A DNA stretch of 64,000 nt from Paenibacillus sp. PastM-3 (lineage in GTDB: Bacteria; Bacillota; Bacilli; Paenibacillales; Paenibacillaceae), in the NCBI RefSeq assembly GCF_029893965.1, contig NZ_JARXXP010000006.1, forward strand, positions 62,001 through 126,000. The letters run 5' to 3'. Shown here piece by piece: positions 1 to 9,053 of this stretch (position 1 is its first letter; each line of letters starts with the position of its first letter). The notes beneath the pieces are model-generated. The model was not told the origin of the DNA and made no database searches. It saw only the letters and a list, made by a program, of their open reading frames with translations. The translations under genes and the position numbers were made by a program.

Positions 1-186
1 CGGCACGCTGGCCCCGGCTCCCGCAAACTTCACCAGCGGATCATATAGTCCAAAAGCATCCGCCGCCGCTCCCAGCACGACGAGTGTACTCATCGTATGG
101 GCCGGCGTCAGTGCAAGCACGTCGAACATCAGCTGGCCGATTATACATATGGCTCCGCCAACAAGAAAAGCCCAGAGGTAGATCAT
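1..186 (-). CDS. spoVAE: Stage V sporulation protein AE (partial, C-terminus outside window)
   Basis: Only the first 62 codons are in the window. SpoVA proteins form the inner-membrane channel that moves Ca-dipicolinate into the forespore and releases it at germination. The visible N-terminus starts [11 protein letters not shown] and is hydrophobic; it continues through a conserved TPAHTMS stretch and a [17 protein letters not shown] segment typical of SpoVAE(b) and of the paralogous SpoVAC. The ATG at 184-186 overlaps the spoVAD stop by an ATGA junction, indicating translational coupling. The order AC-AD-AE matches the core spoVA operon. The identification rests on both sequence and position. 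Confidence 0.9.
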   Translation of the reverse strand, partial: MIYLWAFLVGGAICIIGQLMFDVLALTPAHTMSTLVVLGAAADAFGLYDPLVKFAGAGASVP

Positions 187-1223
187 TGTCCTTCACCTCC
201 AATCTCAAGGGCTACAGCATGGGCTACGCATGGAATGCTCTCCCCTTGCTGATAAGATAGCGGAGACAGCAGCGCCCCGGTTGCCACGACAAGCACCCGC
301 TTCAGCTCTCCTTTTCTCATCCGCTTCAGGATATGGCCGTATGTGACAACTGCAGAGCAGCCGCAGCCGCTTCCTCCGGCGATTACATATTTTTGCTTAT
401 CCAGATTAAAAATAAGCAGTCCGCAGTCATCAAAGGTCGTCTGTTCCATCGGGATGCCCTCTTCAGCCAGCAGCTCCTTGGCAATCGGCAAACCTACCGA
501 TGCAAGATCCCCGGTCACAATCAGGTCATAATGCCCCGGCGTAAGGCCTGTATCGCGGAAATGGGCGGTTATCGTATCCGCCGCTGCCGGGGCCATCGCG
601 GTTCCCATATTGAACGGATCTGTCAGGCCCAGATCCATGATCCGGCCAATCGTAGCAGAAACCACATGAACCTGAGTACCGGGTGCAGTGCCGTCATTGC
701 GGGCGACTACCGCACACCCGGAGCCGGTAATGGTATATTGGGCTGTCGGCGGCTTCTGTGAGCCATACTCGGTCGGATAGCGGAACTGCTTCTCCACCGT
801 ACAGTTATGGCTTGAGGTTCCGGCCAGCGCATACTTGCCGCCGCCTGAATCAATGATCATCGAGGCGATCGCCAGACTCTCCATGGAAGTCGAACAGGCC
901 CCGAAGACACCCAGATAAGGAACGCCAAGCTTCCGTGCGGCAAACGAGCTGCTGATAATCTGGTTCATCAGGTCGCCTCCGACGAAGAACTCCAGCTGCT
1001 CTTGCTCAATCGCGGCATTCATCAGCGCGAGCTTGGAAGCTTTTTCGAACAGGGCGCGCTCTGCCTTCTCCCACGTTTTCTCGCCCATTTCAAGGGAATC
1101 GTAGATAAAATCAAAATCCGAGGCCAAGGGTCCCTCCCCTTCCTCCGGCCCTACTACCGCAGAAGAACCAAGGATGACAGGACGGGTGGTGAATTTCCAG
1201 GTCTGGCTGCCAAGCTGCTCCAT
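183..1223 (-). CDS. spoVAD: Stage V sporulation protein AD
   Basis: 346 residues, the usual family length. SpoVAD is a peripheral inner-membrane protein with a thiolase-like fold that binds dipicolinic acid. The conserved N-terminal motif TWKF, the GDLMNQ segment near residues 83-88 and the GACSTSME motif with Cys110 (the thiolase-fold cysteine position) are all visible, as are the Gly-rich stretches near the C-terminus. The ATG at 1221-1223 sits 2 bp after the spoVAC stop, with a GAGGTG ribosome binding site inside the end of spoVAC. It lies between spoVAC and spoVAE in one transcription unit. Expression in the forespore from a sigma-G promoter is known for the family; I could not place that promoter with confidence. 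Confidence 0.96.
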   Translation of the reverse strand: MEQLGSQTWKFTTRPVILGSSAVVGPEEGEGPLASDFDFIYDSLEMGEKTWEKAERALFEKASKLALMNAAIEQEQLEFFVGGDLMNQIISSSFAARKLGVPYLGVFGACSTSMESLAIASMIIDSGGGKYALAGTSSHNCTVEKQFRYPTEYGSQKPPTAQYTITGSGCAVVARNDGTAPGTQVHVVSATIGRIMDLGLTDPFNMGTAMAPAAADTITAHFRDTGLTPGHYDLIVTGDLASVGLPIAKELLAEEGIPMEQTTFDDCGLLIFNLDKQKYVIAGGSGCGCSAVVTYGHILKRMRKGELKRVLVVATGALLSPLSYQQGESIPCVAHAVALEIGGEGQ

Positions 1224-1225
1224 AA

Positions 1226-1723
1226 TTAGTGAGCACCTCCCCAGCCCATAACGGCATATACTAAGCCCACCACAAAGGCAGCAACCACGCCAAAGACGAT
1301 AACGGAGCCGGCCAGCTTGAACATATTGGCGCCAACGCCGAGCACAAGACCCTCAGCACGGTGTTCAAGCGCTGCCGAGCACATGCTGTTGGCAAAGCCG
1401 GTAACAGGTACTGCTGACCCTGCACCGCACCACTGGGCCAGTTTGTCGTACACGCCAAAGCTGGTAAGAATGACGGACAGCAGGATCAGCACTGCTACCG
1501 TCGGGCTTGAGGCTTCCCGTGAGGTCATATCAAAGATCGCCATGAAGGCCTCCTGGATAGCTTGTCCCAGTACACAGATCAGACCGCCTGAGAGAAAGGC
1601 ACGGACGCAGTTTTTGAACACCGGACGCGAGGGTACAAACGGCTTGGACAGTTTCTCGTAGTCCTGGGGAGTCATGGTGTCAAGCCGCAGCTTTACACCG
1701 CTTTTCTTTGTTTTTGCTGGCAA
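1226..1723 (-). CDS. spoVAC: Stage V sporulation protein AC, TTG start
   Basis: 165 residues when started at the TTG at 1721-1723, which follows a perfect AGGAGGTG ribosome binding site (1731-1738) by 7 bp. A longer in-frame reading from about 1765 has no such site. The protein has a basic N-terminal tail followed by several membrane segments (LSGGLICVLGQ, VAVLILLSVILTSFGVYD, VIVFGVVAAFVVG) and the conserved CGAGSAVPVTGFANS stretch. SpoVAC is the membrane component of the dipicolinate channel. Here it is the first recognisable spoVA gene: spoVAA and spoVAB, which precede it in Bacillus subtilis, are not found immediately upstream. Confidence 0.93.
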   Translation of the reverse strand: MPAKTKKSGVKLRLDTMTPQDYEKLSKPFVPSRPVFKNCVRAFLSGGLICVLGQAIQEAFMAIFDMTSREASSPTVAVLILLSVILTSFGVYDKLAQWCGAGSAVPVTGFANSMCSAALEHRAEGLVLGVGANMFKLAGSVIVFGVVAAFVVGLVYAVMGWGGAH

Positions 1724-1859
1724 AATAGGACACCTCCTGGAATATGTGCGAAGGGAAGCCGCCAAGTCAGTCTCATTGTCCGCTTCCCTCCGGCTCTTCT
1801 TCGCCTAGAAGTTTTTCCTTATTGTTCACCGTAATCCGCCTTGTTATGTCCCTGCATAC

Positions 1860-2033
1860 TCAGGAAAAAAACAGCAGCACCACTATAAGCAGCATAAACA
1901 GAACCAATATCAGCACAATCTCGCTTTCCCGCGCGTCGCGGCGGCGGTATCTCCGCTGAATGCCGCTCGCACGTGCCCTGGGCGGGACCTTTCTTGGGGC
2001 AAAAGGCCCGGAACTGCTTCCTGCAACCCTCAT
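1860..2033 (-). CDS. Small membrane protein, possibly YjcZ/sporulation-like
   Basis: A 57-codon frame. ATG is at 2031-2033 and TGA at 1860-1862, with a GGAAAGGAAGC ribosome binding site about 8 bp upstream. The N-terminal half is rich in Ser, Pro and Arg (an RRYRRR cluster near residues 27-32). The C-terminus is a single membrane segment, residues 39-56, of the form EIVLILVLFMLLIVV followed by LLFFS. That C-terminal helix resembles the short YjcZ-type sporulation proteins of Bacillales, but the basic N-terminus is not typical. It lies 136 bp upstream of spoVAC on the same strand, so it could be the first gene of the spoVA transcription unit. Coding status is inferred from the ribosome binding site, the membrane helix and context only. 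Confidence 0.55.
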   Translation of the reverse strand: MRVAGSSSGPFAPRKVPPRARASGIQRRYRRRDARESEIVLILVLFMLLIVVLLFFS

Positions 2034-2207
2034 TCTATCCGCTTCCTTTCCCGGCTCCTGCGTGCAGACCCGTTACAGTATGTTATTCAGCCGCGCAGCC
2101 TCCGGTGTCCGCCCGGATTCCGTGAAAGATAGACATTCAGGCCGGTGAAGTTCATACTATATAGGTTGAATCTGAACTCTTGAGATCGAGAAAAGGAGCG
2201 TTACATT

Positions 2208-3281
2208 ATGAATCAGGAAACGATGGACATGTTCAAGACACTGACCGAATTCCCGGCAGCTCCGGGTTTCGAGCGCGAACTGCGCGCTTATGTCAAGAAC
2301 GCTATGTCACCTTATACGGATGAATTTGTGCAGGACCGGCTCGGCAGCCTGTTCGGCGTGCTGCGCGGCGCCGAGAACGGCCCGAAAATTATGGTTGCCG
2401 GACACTTTGACGAAGTCGGCTTTATGGTTACCGGCATTACCCCTGGCGGTATGATCCGCTTTACACCGCTCGGCGGCTGGCTGGCTTCCGCCGTCGCATC
2501 ACAGCGGCTGCAGATTATTACACCTGACCGCGTGCTTGACGGGGTAGTCGGCAGTACACCGATTCATCTGCTTTCACCCGAAGAACGTACCAAGACCGGT
2601 GATATCAGCAAGATGTACCTTGATATCGGCGCTGACAGCAAGGAAGAAGCCGAAAGCTTCGGTGTAAAACCCGGCCAGCAGATTCTCCCTGTATGCCCGT
2701 TTACCCCGCTGGCCAACCCGAAGAAGATCATGGCCAAAGCCTGGGACAACCGCTATGGTGTCGGCCTGGCGCTTGAACTGGTCAAGGCGCTGCATGACAA
2801 GCAGCTGCCGAACACCGTCTACGCCGGTGCAACAGTACAGGAAGAAGTGGGCTTGCGCGGCGCCCGTACAGCCGCTAACCTCCTGAACCCGGATATATTC
2901 TTCGGCCTGGATGCCAGTGCCGCCTCCGACATGACCGGGGACCGCCAGGCGTTCGGACAGCTCGGACAGGGCGCGCTGCTGCGTATCTATGACCCGACGA
3001 TGATCACCCACCGCGGGCTGATAGAATATGTGCAGGATACAGCGGACACCCATAAGATCAAATACCAGTACTTCGTCTCCCAGGGCGGAACGGATGCCGG
3101 AGCGGTTCATACCAGCGGCATCGGCGTACCGTCAGCGGTTATCGGCATCTGCTCCCGCTACATCCACACCGCCTCCTCCGTCATTCACAGCGACGACTAC
3201 GAGGCGGCCAAGGAGCTGCTGATCAAGCTGGTGGAAGGACTGGACCGCACCACTCTGCAGACTATTCTGGAAAACAGCTAA
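2208..3281 (+). CDS. M42 family aminopeptidase (glutamyl/leucyl aminopeptidase type)
   Basis: 357 residues, the normal length for M42 cocatalytic metallopeptidases (YsdC/FrvX/PepA group), which trim N-terminal residues from peptides in the cytoplasm as large tetrahedral complexes. Metal-site motifs are present: H66-F-D68-E (AGHFDEVGF), the bridging Asp180 in AWDNRYG, Glu212-Glu213 in [10 protein letters not shown], Asp235 in GLDAS, and a late His in AVHTSG. The start follows an AAAGGAGCG ribosome binding site. It is transcribed away from the spoVA genes and ends at a terminator shared with mtlD. Substrate preference cannot be told from sequence alone. Confidence 0.93.
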   Translation: MNQETMDMFKTLTEFPAAPGFERELRAYVKNAMSPYTDEFVQDRLGSLFGVLRGAENGPKIMVAGHFDEVGFMVTGITPGGMIRFTPLGGWLASAVASQRLQIITPDRVLDGVVGSTPIHLLSPEERTKTGDISKMYLDIGADSKEEAESFGVKPGQQILPVCPFTPLANPKKIMAKAWDNRYGVGLALELVKALHDKQLPNTVYAGATVQEEVGLRGARTAANLLNPDIFFGLDASAASDMTGDRQAFGQLGQGALLRIYDPTMITHRGLIEYVQDTADTHKIKYQYFVSQGGTDAGAVHTSGIGVPSAVIGICSRYIHTASSVIHSDDYEAAKELLIKLVEGLDRTTLQTILENS

Positions 3282-3323
3282 TAGGCAAAGTCCAGAAGGC
3301 ACTGGGAACCGATTCAAAAGTAA

Positions 3324-3368
3324 GAAAGAGCAAGACCTTTCCGGCATCGGAAGGGTCTTGCTCTTTTT
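3324..3368. terminator. Bidirectional terminator between the M42 peptidase and mtlD
   Basis: An AAAGAGCAAGACC arm pairs with GGTCTTGCTCTTT across a short loop. It is followed by T-runs on both strands, and it sits between two convergent genes. Confidence 0.9.
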
Positions 3369-3393
3369 ATTGTTGCTATAGTCTTAAAACCTT

Positions 3394-4539
3394 TTATTTC
3401 AGAGCGGCGTATTCCGCCATCACAGACTGGTGAACGGCATGGTCTGCAGCCAGCCCGGTATATTTGGTCAGCGCAGCTTCCACGCCAAGCTCGGTGATAG
3501 CAGCCTGCAGCTCTACGGCTTCAGGATCATCAGCAGCCTGGAACAGCAGTGCCCCGGCCATGGAACGGGTAAGCGCCTTGTAGCTCAGGCCGCGGTCATA
3601 GGCCTGCAGGGCAGGAGATACCAGACGGTCATTTGGTGACAGCTTGCGGATCGGCGAACGGCCGACACGGGACACTTCATCGGTCAGGGCCGGATTGCGG
3701 AACCGCTCCAGAATTTTGTCGATATATTTACTGTGCTCTGCGCTGTCGAAGCCATGCTTCTGCACCAGTACGGCACCTGTTTCTTCCAGCACTTCGCGGA
3801 CCAGGGCAGTCAGATTCTCATCCGCCATTGCCTGCTGAATCGTTTCGTAGCCGCGCAGGAAGCCCAGATATGCCGCGGAGCAGTGACCGGTATTAACCGT
3901 GAACAGCTTGCGCTCAATATAAGGCTCGAGGTTCTCCACATAATGTACGCCTTCAACCGGTGTATATCCCGGAAGCATCTGGGAAGCATCCACCACCCAC
4001 TCGTAAAAGGGCTCTACCACAACCTTGAGAATATCCTCATGCTGCTGAAGCGGTACAATCCGGTCTACTGCTGCGTTCGGGAACGCTACCGAGGCATCCG
4101 CCTTGGCACGGGCTGTATCATCCAGCTGTGCATAGACCAGCTCTTTGAGCTGGGCGCTGCCGCCGATGGCATTCTCGCAGGCAATCACATGGAGCGGCTT
4201 GTCGGAGACGGCAATCCGTCTCTTGATTCCATCGGCCACCACACCCGCAATATGCTTCAGAATGGATACGCCGACAGCGGTAGTAACCAGATCCGCTTCA
4301 GCAATTGCAGCCGCCACTTCTTCAGCATGGGTAACACTGCTCAGCGCTGTAACCTTTTTTACGATAACCGTTTCCTGTCCTTCACTGGCCAGAGTTACCG
4401 GATATTCCCCGCGCTCCTTGAGCTGGGATACAAAAGCTTCATTTACATCCACGAAACAGACCTCATAGCCTGCCTGTGAAAGCAGCAGACCGATGAACCC
4501 TCTGCCGATATTGCCTGCACCGAAATGAACAGCCTTCAT
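3394..4539 (-). CDS. mtlD: Mannitol-1-phosphate 5-dehydrogenase
   Basis: 381 residues, the family length. It oxidises mannitol-1-phosphate, the product of the mannitol PTS, to fructose-6-phosphate with NAD in the cytoplasm. The Rossmann NAD-binding motif FGAGNIGRGF is at residues 6-15, an IACENAIGG segment follows, and the VNTGHCSAAYLG and SPNDRLVSPALQAYDRG stretches are characteristic of the polyol-specific long-chain dehydrogenases. The ATG overlaps the mtlF stop by one base (TAATG), so the genes are translationally coupled. It is the last gene of the mtlA-mtlR-mtlF-mtlD operon and ends at a strong terminator. Confidence 0.97.
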   Translation of the reverse strand: MKAVHFGAGNIGRGFIGLLLSQAGYEVCFVDVNEAFVSQLKERGEYPVTLASEGQETVIVKKVTALSSVTHAEEVAAAIAEADLVTTAVGVSILKHIAGVVADGIKRRIAVSDKPLHVIACENAIGGSAQLKELVYAQLDDTARAKADASVAFPNAAVDRIVPLQQHEDILKVVVEPFYEWVVDASQMLPGYTPVEGVHYVENLEPYIERKLFTVNTGHCSAAYLGFLRGYETIQQAMADENLTALVREVLEETGAVLVQKHGFDSAEHSKYIDKILERFRNPALTDEVSRVGRSPIRKLSPNDRLVSPALQAYDRGLSYKALTRSMAGALLFQAADDPEAVELQAAITELGVEAALTKYTGLAADHAVHQSVMAEYAALK

Positions 4540-4973
4540 TATTCAAGGCCTCCTTCAAAGATCGCAATAACATCAGCAGGAGTAGGGGCATTCATTACAC
4601 GCTCAATGGCATCGTCTTCAGTGAAGATCATCGCTACATTCGTCAGCACTTCCATATGTCCGTCCCCTGCAGCTGCAATCCCGATTACGACAAAAGCAGG
4701 CTCATCGCCGCCAAAGTCAACGCCGTCCGGAAAGCGGATCACGGAAAGACCGGTAGATTTGATAAAAGGTCTTGCTTCCTTCGTACCATGCGGAATGGCA
4801 AGCCCGCCGCCCATGTATGTGGACACGACTTCTTCGCGCTCCAGCATCTTCGGCACGTATTCCTCTGTTACATGTCCTGCATCAACCAGCAGCTTGCCGG
4901 CCATGGTGATCGCTTCATATTTGTCTTTGGCGGCACCGTTCATAATAATCTTGTTTTCTGACAGTATACTCAT
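4539..4973 (-). CDS. mtlF: PTS mannitol transporter subunit IIA
   Basis: 144 residues, a stand-alone EIIA domain of the mannitol/fructose PTS family. It takes phosphate from HPr on His62 (motif AIPHGT) and passes it to the IIB domain of MtlA, and it also controls MtlR. The HxGxA-type conserved regions and the LTNVAMIF and NAPTPADVIAIF segments are typical. The ribosome binding site is weak (GAGAG), and the gene starts 16 bp after mtlR ends, so it depends on the upstream transcript. Having IIA as a separate gene agrees with MtlA here being IICB only. Confidence 0.95.
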   Translation of the reverse strand: MSILSENKIIMNGAAKDKYEAITMAGKLLVDAGHVTEEYVPKMLEREEVVSTYMGGGLAIPHGTKEARPFIKSTGLSVIRFPDGVDFGGDEPAFVVIGIAAAGDGHMEVLTNVAMIFTEDDAIERVMNAPTPADVIAIFEGGLE

Positions 4974-4989
4974 ATGGTTTCTCTCGCTT

Positions 4990-7056
4990 TCACATTTTAT
5001 TTTCGAAGAAATGCAGCAGTTCTGACGACAGGTAGCTGCGGATTTCGGATTCTGTCCGCTCCTCCAGCAGCTTCACCAGCTCTGAATTCAACAGCATGGC
5101 ACTGATCTCGCTAAGAACCTCAAGACTCTCCTTGGACAGCCTGCGCGGGGCAAGCATCAGCAGGATGACCCTTACCTCTGTGTTGCCTTCCAGCACAACC
5201 GGCTCTTGCAGACGATAAAGGGTCAGGGATGACATCAGGATGTGGCTGCTGCGGGTATGAAACAGCGCCAGTCCGGTATCCGGGATGACCTGGCTGGACA
5301 TTCTTTCCCGTTCCAGCAGCCGCTCCAGCAGGATATCCGCATCCCCGACAACCCCGGTGCCCCTAAGCGAATCAAGCATTGCTGCAATGGTAGCCTGCAG
5401 AGGGATTCCTTCATTATCAAGCGGATAAAAGCGGAACCGCTCCAGCAGGCTAACCGTCTCATCCAGTATGCCTTTATAGCTTTTCAAGCGGTCCAGCGCA
5501 TTGTCGTCCCGTGCAGAACGGTCACTCTCACCGCCTGGAACGCTCTCCCGCTCCCGCAGCGTGATATTCTGAATATAGCTTAAAAGCTTCTCAATTTCAT
5601 CCCCGGTCAAAAGAGGGCTGATCTTGATGTATCGTTCCTTATCCAGCGGCAGATCAATGGTTGAAATAATCAGATCATAATCCACCTCGGGAAGGCGGGC
5701 TGCTTCATACCAGGAAATATTCCCGAGAATCTCAATCTGCGGCATTTCCTTGGCGAGCCGGGTGGCCAGCAGACGGGAGGAGCTTAACCCGCTGGCACAG
5801 ACCAGAATGGCCCGCACACTGCGCTTCAGCTGATTGAGCCTTTCGACGGAAGCGCCGAAATGCATGACCAGAAAGCCCACTTCCTCGTCGGGAATCTCCA
5901 GATCCAGCTGCAGATCCTCCACCGCAGCCCTGACAATCTGGAACAGGTATTCATAATCTTTGCGGATCGGGCCAAGCAGCGGATTGCGGATACGCGTTCC
6001 CTCGCGCAGCCGTTTGAAAGCCGGATCCATATGCTCCAGCAGCCCTTCCCGCAGAGAGCGGTCGCTCTGGAACGGCAGCCCTGTCCGCCTGACTACACTC
6101 TCGGTCAGCCTGTAGACGGTCTCCATCAGTTCCATATCGCCATAGGCAATTCCGCCGGAGGGGAATGAATCCTGGGCCCGGTCAAACAGACCGGCGATAT
6201 ACAGAATCTCAGCCCGCGGTATATCCTCCTCAAGCGCCAGTCTGAGCCGCTCCACAAATTGCTCCGCACCGGAAATGTTGCGGTGGTCGGACATCCTGGG
6301 ATAGCCGGCGTCACCGCCGTTTTCGATCCCCTGGCCGATTGAGATCCGCCGGGTGGTGACGGCAAGGCCAAGCAGCATCTCCATGTACACTATTTCCGGA
6401 AGCTCTGCAGTCCACTGCCATTCCATATCCCACAGTGTACTTTCCACTTCAAGCAGATTGTTCTTCCCGACGGTCATGAGCAGGATCCGGTAAACGGGGC
6501 TGCTGGCCTGCTGGGGAGAGTGTCCCACCAGATCGGATAAATCCAGATGCTCCGCCGCCAGACGGCCGATCGCCCTGCGCTTATCCACCTCACTGCCGGT
6601 AATTTCAACCCCGTAGCCTCTCCTGCGGACCAGCTGAAGATTGAATTTACGGACCCATGGCTCCAGTTCATCCAGATCATAGCTCACGGTGGCTACGGTT
6701 ACCTTCAGCCAATGGGCCAGAGTAAACAGCTTCACCGGATCTTCTGCCTCAAGCAGCGTACACAGCTCATATATCTTGCGTTCCTCGCTGGAGTATTCCG
6801 CCGGCTTCTCCTGGCGTAGGAACAGGCGAAGCTCTGCGAGGCCATCCTCCGGACCGCTCAGCTGTATGCCCTTACCCGATTTACGGATAAGATCCAGGCC
6901 GAAGTCCGCAATCAGTTGTTCTATGTCTTCCATCTCGCGGTGAACGGTTCTAACACTTACCCCGATACCTTCGGCGATTTCGGCGGCTGTGATTTCTTCA
7001 TTTACGCCCAGCAGCAGCCAGATGATCTGGCGCTGCCGGGCGGTAACCTTCCTCAT
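4990..7056 (-). CDS. mtlR: Mannitol operon transcriptional activator, PRD type
   Basis: 688 residues. Domains in order: an N-terminal HTH (residues 1-60, with IAEGIGVSVRTVHRE) and a second HTH (about 110-150), PRD1 (about 185-300), PRD2 (about 305-410), a GatB-like IIB domain with Cys420 in ILVCASGLSSSR, and a C-terminal IIA-like domain with His600 in ALFHTRSSH. PRD2 histidines His342 (EHMDPAF) and His399 (VMHFGAS) are present. This is the full set of phosphorylation sites by which MtlR is activated through HPr and kept inactive by MtlF and the IIB domain when mannitol is absent. The ATG follows GGAGG by 8 bp. A hairpin lies between mtlA and this gene, which could lower its expression relative to mtlA. 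Confidence 0.95.
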   Translation of the reverse strand: MRKVTARQRQIIWLLLGVNEEITAAEIAEGIGVSVRTVHREMEDIEQLIADFGLDLIRKSGKGIQLSGPEDGLAELRLFLRQEKPAEYSSEERKIYELCTLLEAEDPVKLFTLAHWLKVTVATVSYDLDELEPWVRKFNLQLVRRRGYGVEITGSEVDKRRAIGRLAAEHLDLSDLVGHSPQQASSPVYRILLMTVGKNNLLEVESTLWDMEWQWTAELPEIVYMEMLLGLAVTTRRISIGQGIENGGDAGYPRMSDHRNISGAEQFVERLRLALEEDIPRAEILYIAGLFDRAQDSFPSGGIAYGDMELMETVYRLTESVVRRTGLPFQSDRSLREGLLEHMDPAFKRLREGTRIRNPLLGPIRKDYEYLFQIVRAAVEDLQLDLEIPDEEVGFLVMHFGASVERLNQLKRSVRAILVCASGLSSSRLLATRLAKEMPQIEILGNISWYEAARLPEVDYDLIISTIDLPLDKERYIKISPLLTGDEIEKLLSYIQNITLRERESVPGGESDRSARDDNALDRLKSYKGILDETVSLLERFRFYPLDNEGIPLQATIAAMLDSLRGTGVVGDADILLERLLERERMSSQVIPDTGLALFHTRSSHILMSSLTLYRLQEPVVLEGNTEVRVILLMLAPRRLSKESLEVLSEISAMLLNSELVKLLEERTESEIRSYLSSELLHFFENKM

Positions 7057-7080
7057 AACCGTGTACCTCCGCCCTAAAAT

Positions 7081-7116
7081 GGAGACAAACGCTGGCTCCC
7101 GGGGGCCAGCGTCTCC
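7081..7116 (-). terminator. Hairpin between mtlA and mtlR (partial terminator or RNA processing site)
   Basis: On the minus strand, GGAGACGCTGGC pairs with GCCAGCG...TCTCC and is followed by only a short ATTTTA stretch. The weak U-tract suggests read-through, so it may lower mtlRFD relative to mtlA. Confidence 0.55.
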
Positions 7117-7154
7117 TTATTTAGCGTTATACGTCATTTCTAAACTGTATTCGA

Positions 7155-8615
7155 TTATTTTAAACGCTCAACCAGTTCATCGTACTTCGGACTCTTGAGG
7201 AAGTTATCGATTGAAATATGCTCTGCATTAGGATTGCTTGCAATAGCACGGTCGGTTAACGTTTTCTGGGTAATGACGATATCCGCATCCGCCGGAATTT
7301 CACTTACCGCCGAATTGACTACAGTAAGATTGACACCTGCGCTCTGCAGCTTCTTTCTCAGTACCGAAGCACCCATCGCACTGGAACCCATACCGGCATC
7401 ACAAGCGAAGACGATTTTGCGTACATCTGCTTTATTGCGGACATTAGCAGCAATGTTATTGGCAGCTGCAGTTGCAACAGTTGCAGAAGCTGCTGTACCG
7501 GCAGTCTTCATGTCTTTCATTTTTGCAGAAGCTGCTTCCAGATCCATTTCTTCCTCATCCGTTTTCTTCACTGTCTTCAGCAGCAGCGTTGCAAGGACAA
7601 AGGAAACTACGGTTGCCACAACTACACCGGCCAGCATCGGGAAGTATCCGCCCTTAGGCGTCATAGCGAAATAAGCAAAGATACTGCCTGGTGACGGAGA
7701 AGCTACCAGACCTGCACCAAGCATCTGGAAAGTGAATGTACCGGATACACCGCCACCGATTACCGCAAGGATCAGACGCGGGTTCATCAGAATGTACGGG
7801 AAGTAAATTTCATGGATACCGCCAAGGAAGTGGATGATTACAGCACCCGGCGCAGAAGCTTTTGCAGAACCGCGTCCTACAAGCCAGTAGGCCAGCAGGA
7901 TACCAAGTCCTGGTCCCGGGTTAGACTCAAGCATAAACAGAATGGATTTACCAATTCTTTGGGATTCTTCAAGCGCAATCGGCCCCAGAACCCCGTGATT
8001 GATCGCATTGTTAAGGAACAGCACTTTTGCAGGCTCGATGATAATGTTGACGATCGGAAGCAAATTGTGATCAACCAGGAATTGCACGCCATTGGACAAA
8101 ATGTTGGTAAGACCTTCAACCAGTGGTCCGATCCCCTTCAGCGCGGCAATAGACAGACCGCCACCGATAATACCGAGTGAGAAGTTATTAACCAGCATTT
8201 CAAAACCGGCTTTGATTTTACCGTCAACGGCTTTGTCAAACTGTTTCAGAATCCAGCCGGCCAGCGGTCCAACGAGCATCGCTCCAAGGAACATTGGAAT
8301 GGAGGAGCCGACGATAACCCCCATTGTAACGACAGCACCGATAACACCGCCGCGTTTGCCGTGTACCATTGTACCGCCGGTGTAACCGATCAGCAGCGGC
8401 AGCAGGTACTTGATCATTGGATCTACAAGAGCGGACAGGCTTTCATTTGGAAACCAGCCTGTTGGAATGAACAATGCTGTAATCAAACCCCATGCGATAA
8501 AAGCACCGATATTTGGCATAACCATACCGCTGAGCAAGCGGCCGAATTGTTGGACTTTCACCCTTGTTCCGCCGGATGAAGGTTGTGTTGCTGGCGTAGT
8601 TGCCGATGTGGCCAT
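7155..8615 (-). CDS. mtlA: PTS mannitol transporter subunit IICB
   Basis: 486 residues. The N-terminal IIC domain (about residues 20-345) holds the membrane channel, with GYTGGTMVHGKRGGVIGA and GGIHEIYFPYILMNP motifs typical of mannitol permeases; Glu of GGIHE is the substrate-site residue in the family. After a linker comes the IIB domain, with the phosphorylated Cys405 in VFACDAGMGSS. There is no IIA domain; it is encoded separately as mtlF. The enzyme takes up mannitol and phosphorylates it. The ATG follows an AGGGGGG ribosome binding site. It is the first gene of the operon, with a sigma-A promoter about 75 bp upstream. Confidence 0.97.
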   Translation of the reverse strand: MATSATTPATQPSSGGTRVKVQQFGRLLSGMVMPNIGAFIAWGLITALFIPTGWFPNESLSALVDPMIKYLLPLLIGYTGGTMVHGKRGGVIGAVVTMGVIVGSSIPMFLGAMLVGPLAGWILKQFDKAVDGKIKAGFEMLVNNFSLGIIGGGLSIAALKGIGPLVEGLTNILSNGVQFLVDHNLLPIVNIIIEPAKVLFLNNAINHGVLGPIALEESQRIGKSILFMLESNPGPGLGILLAYWLVGRGSAKASAPGAVIIHFLGGIHEIYFPYILMNPRLILAVIGGGVSGTFTFQMLGAGLVASPSPGSIFAYFAMTPKGGYFPMLAGVVVATVVSFVLATLLLKTVKKTDEEEMDLEAASAKMKDMKTAGTAASATVATAAANNIAANVRNKADVRKIVFACDAGMGSSAMGASVLRKKLQSAGVNLTVVNSAVSEIPADADIVITQKTLTDRAIASNPNAEHISIDNFLKSPKYDELVERLK

Positions 8616-8691
8616 TTAATATGCCCCCCTATTGAATTAAATGGGACTTCCTACCCTTAAGCTTTGTTGTAAGGTCATCCCCTATGCACAC

Positions 8692-8720
8692 ATCGTAAAT
8701 CAAAGCGCTTTCTTTGTCAC
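8692..8720 (-). promoter_or_regulatory. mtlA promoter (sigma-A)
   Basis: Minus-strand -35 GTGACA (8715-8720) and -10 TACGAT (8692-8697) are separated by exactly 17 bp. The predicted start near 8685 gives a leader of about 70 nt. Both hexamers deviate from consensus, as expected for an activator-dependent promoter. Confidence 0.6.
8700..8714 (-). promoter_or_regulatory. cre-like site in the mtlA promoter spacer
   Basis: The minus-strand 15-mer AAGAAAGCGCTTTGA centres on the palindrome AAAGCGCTTT and differs from the CcpA consensus at two positions. It fills the gap between -10 and -35, so a bound repressor would block polymerase. Carbon catabolite control of mtl operons is known in Bacillales; this site is a prediction. 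Confidence 0.5.
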
Positions 8721-8754
8721 CAAATTGAAAATGCGGTTTCGTCATGAACGTTGT

Positions 8755-8779
8755 TGACAACATTTAAGAGCTGTTGCCA
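8755..8779 (-). promoter_or_regulatory. Candidate MtlR operator
   Basis: An inverted repeat, TGACAAC-N11-GTTGCCA on the plus strand, lies about 35 bp upstream of the -35 box. That is a suitable place for an activator. The link to MtlR is inferred from position. Confidence 0.4.
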
Positions 8780-9020
8780 CAGGCTTTTTCCGGGCCTTAT
8801 GGCCTAACTTACAGAAAAAAACAGTGGAATCAAAGGCATTTTTGCCCTTCAATTTGCTCATTTAGCTGCACCTCGCCTCATCTCTAGTGCGTAACTCTCA
8901 GCCAGTTGTATGCAGACGAAGCTTTTTCGCAATGCTCTATACAAATTTTAATTGAAATTTTATATTCTATACCCTGGATACCCGTGACCTGCGCAGCTTA
9001 TTTCTTCATGATCAATAAAA
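8780..9020. other. Intergenic region between the mtlA control region and the aldo/keto reductase
   Basis: No open frame with a ribosome binding site, repeat or convincing hairpin is seen. The stretch is AT-rich toward 8930-8975. Confidence 0.5.
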
Positions 9021-9047
9021 AAAGCCGCCCGTGAAATCACGGACAGC
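9021..9047 (-). terminator. Terminator of the aldo/keto reductase gene
   Basis: On the minus strand a GTCCGTGA/TCACGGGC hairpin with a tiny loop is followed by a run of seven T, starting just after the stop codon. Confidence 0.85.
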
Positions 9048-9053
9048 AGTCAA

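Noticed and set aside
1740..1800. GGGAAGC/GCTTCCC inverted repeat before spoVAC as a terminator
   Set aside because: The loop is 22 bp and there is no T-run on the spoVA strand.
1744..2148. Two short plus-strand frames before the M42 peptidase
   Set aside because: No ribosome binding sites; they are shadows of the small membrane protein gene on the minus strand.
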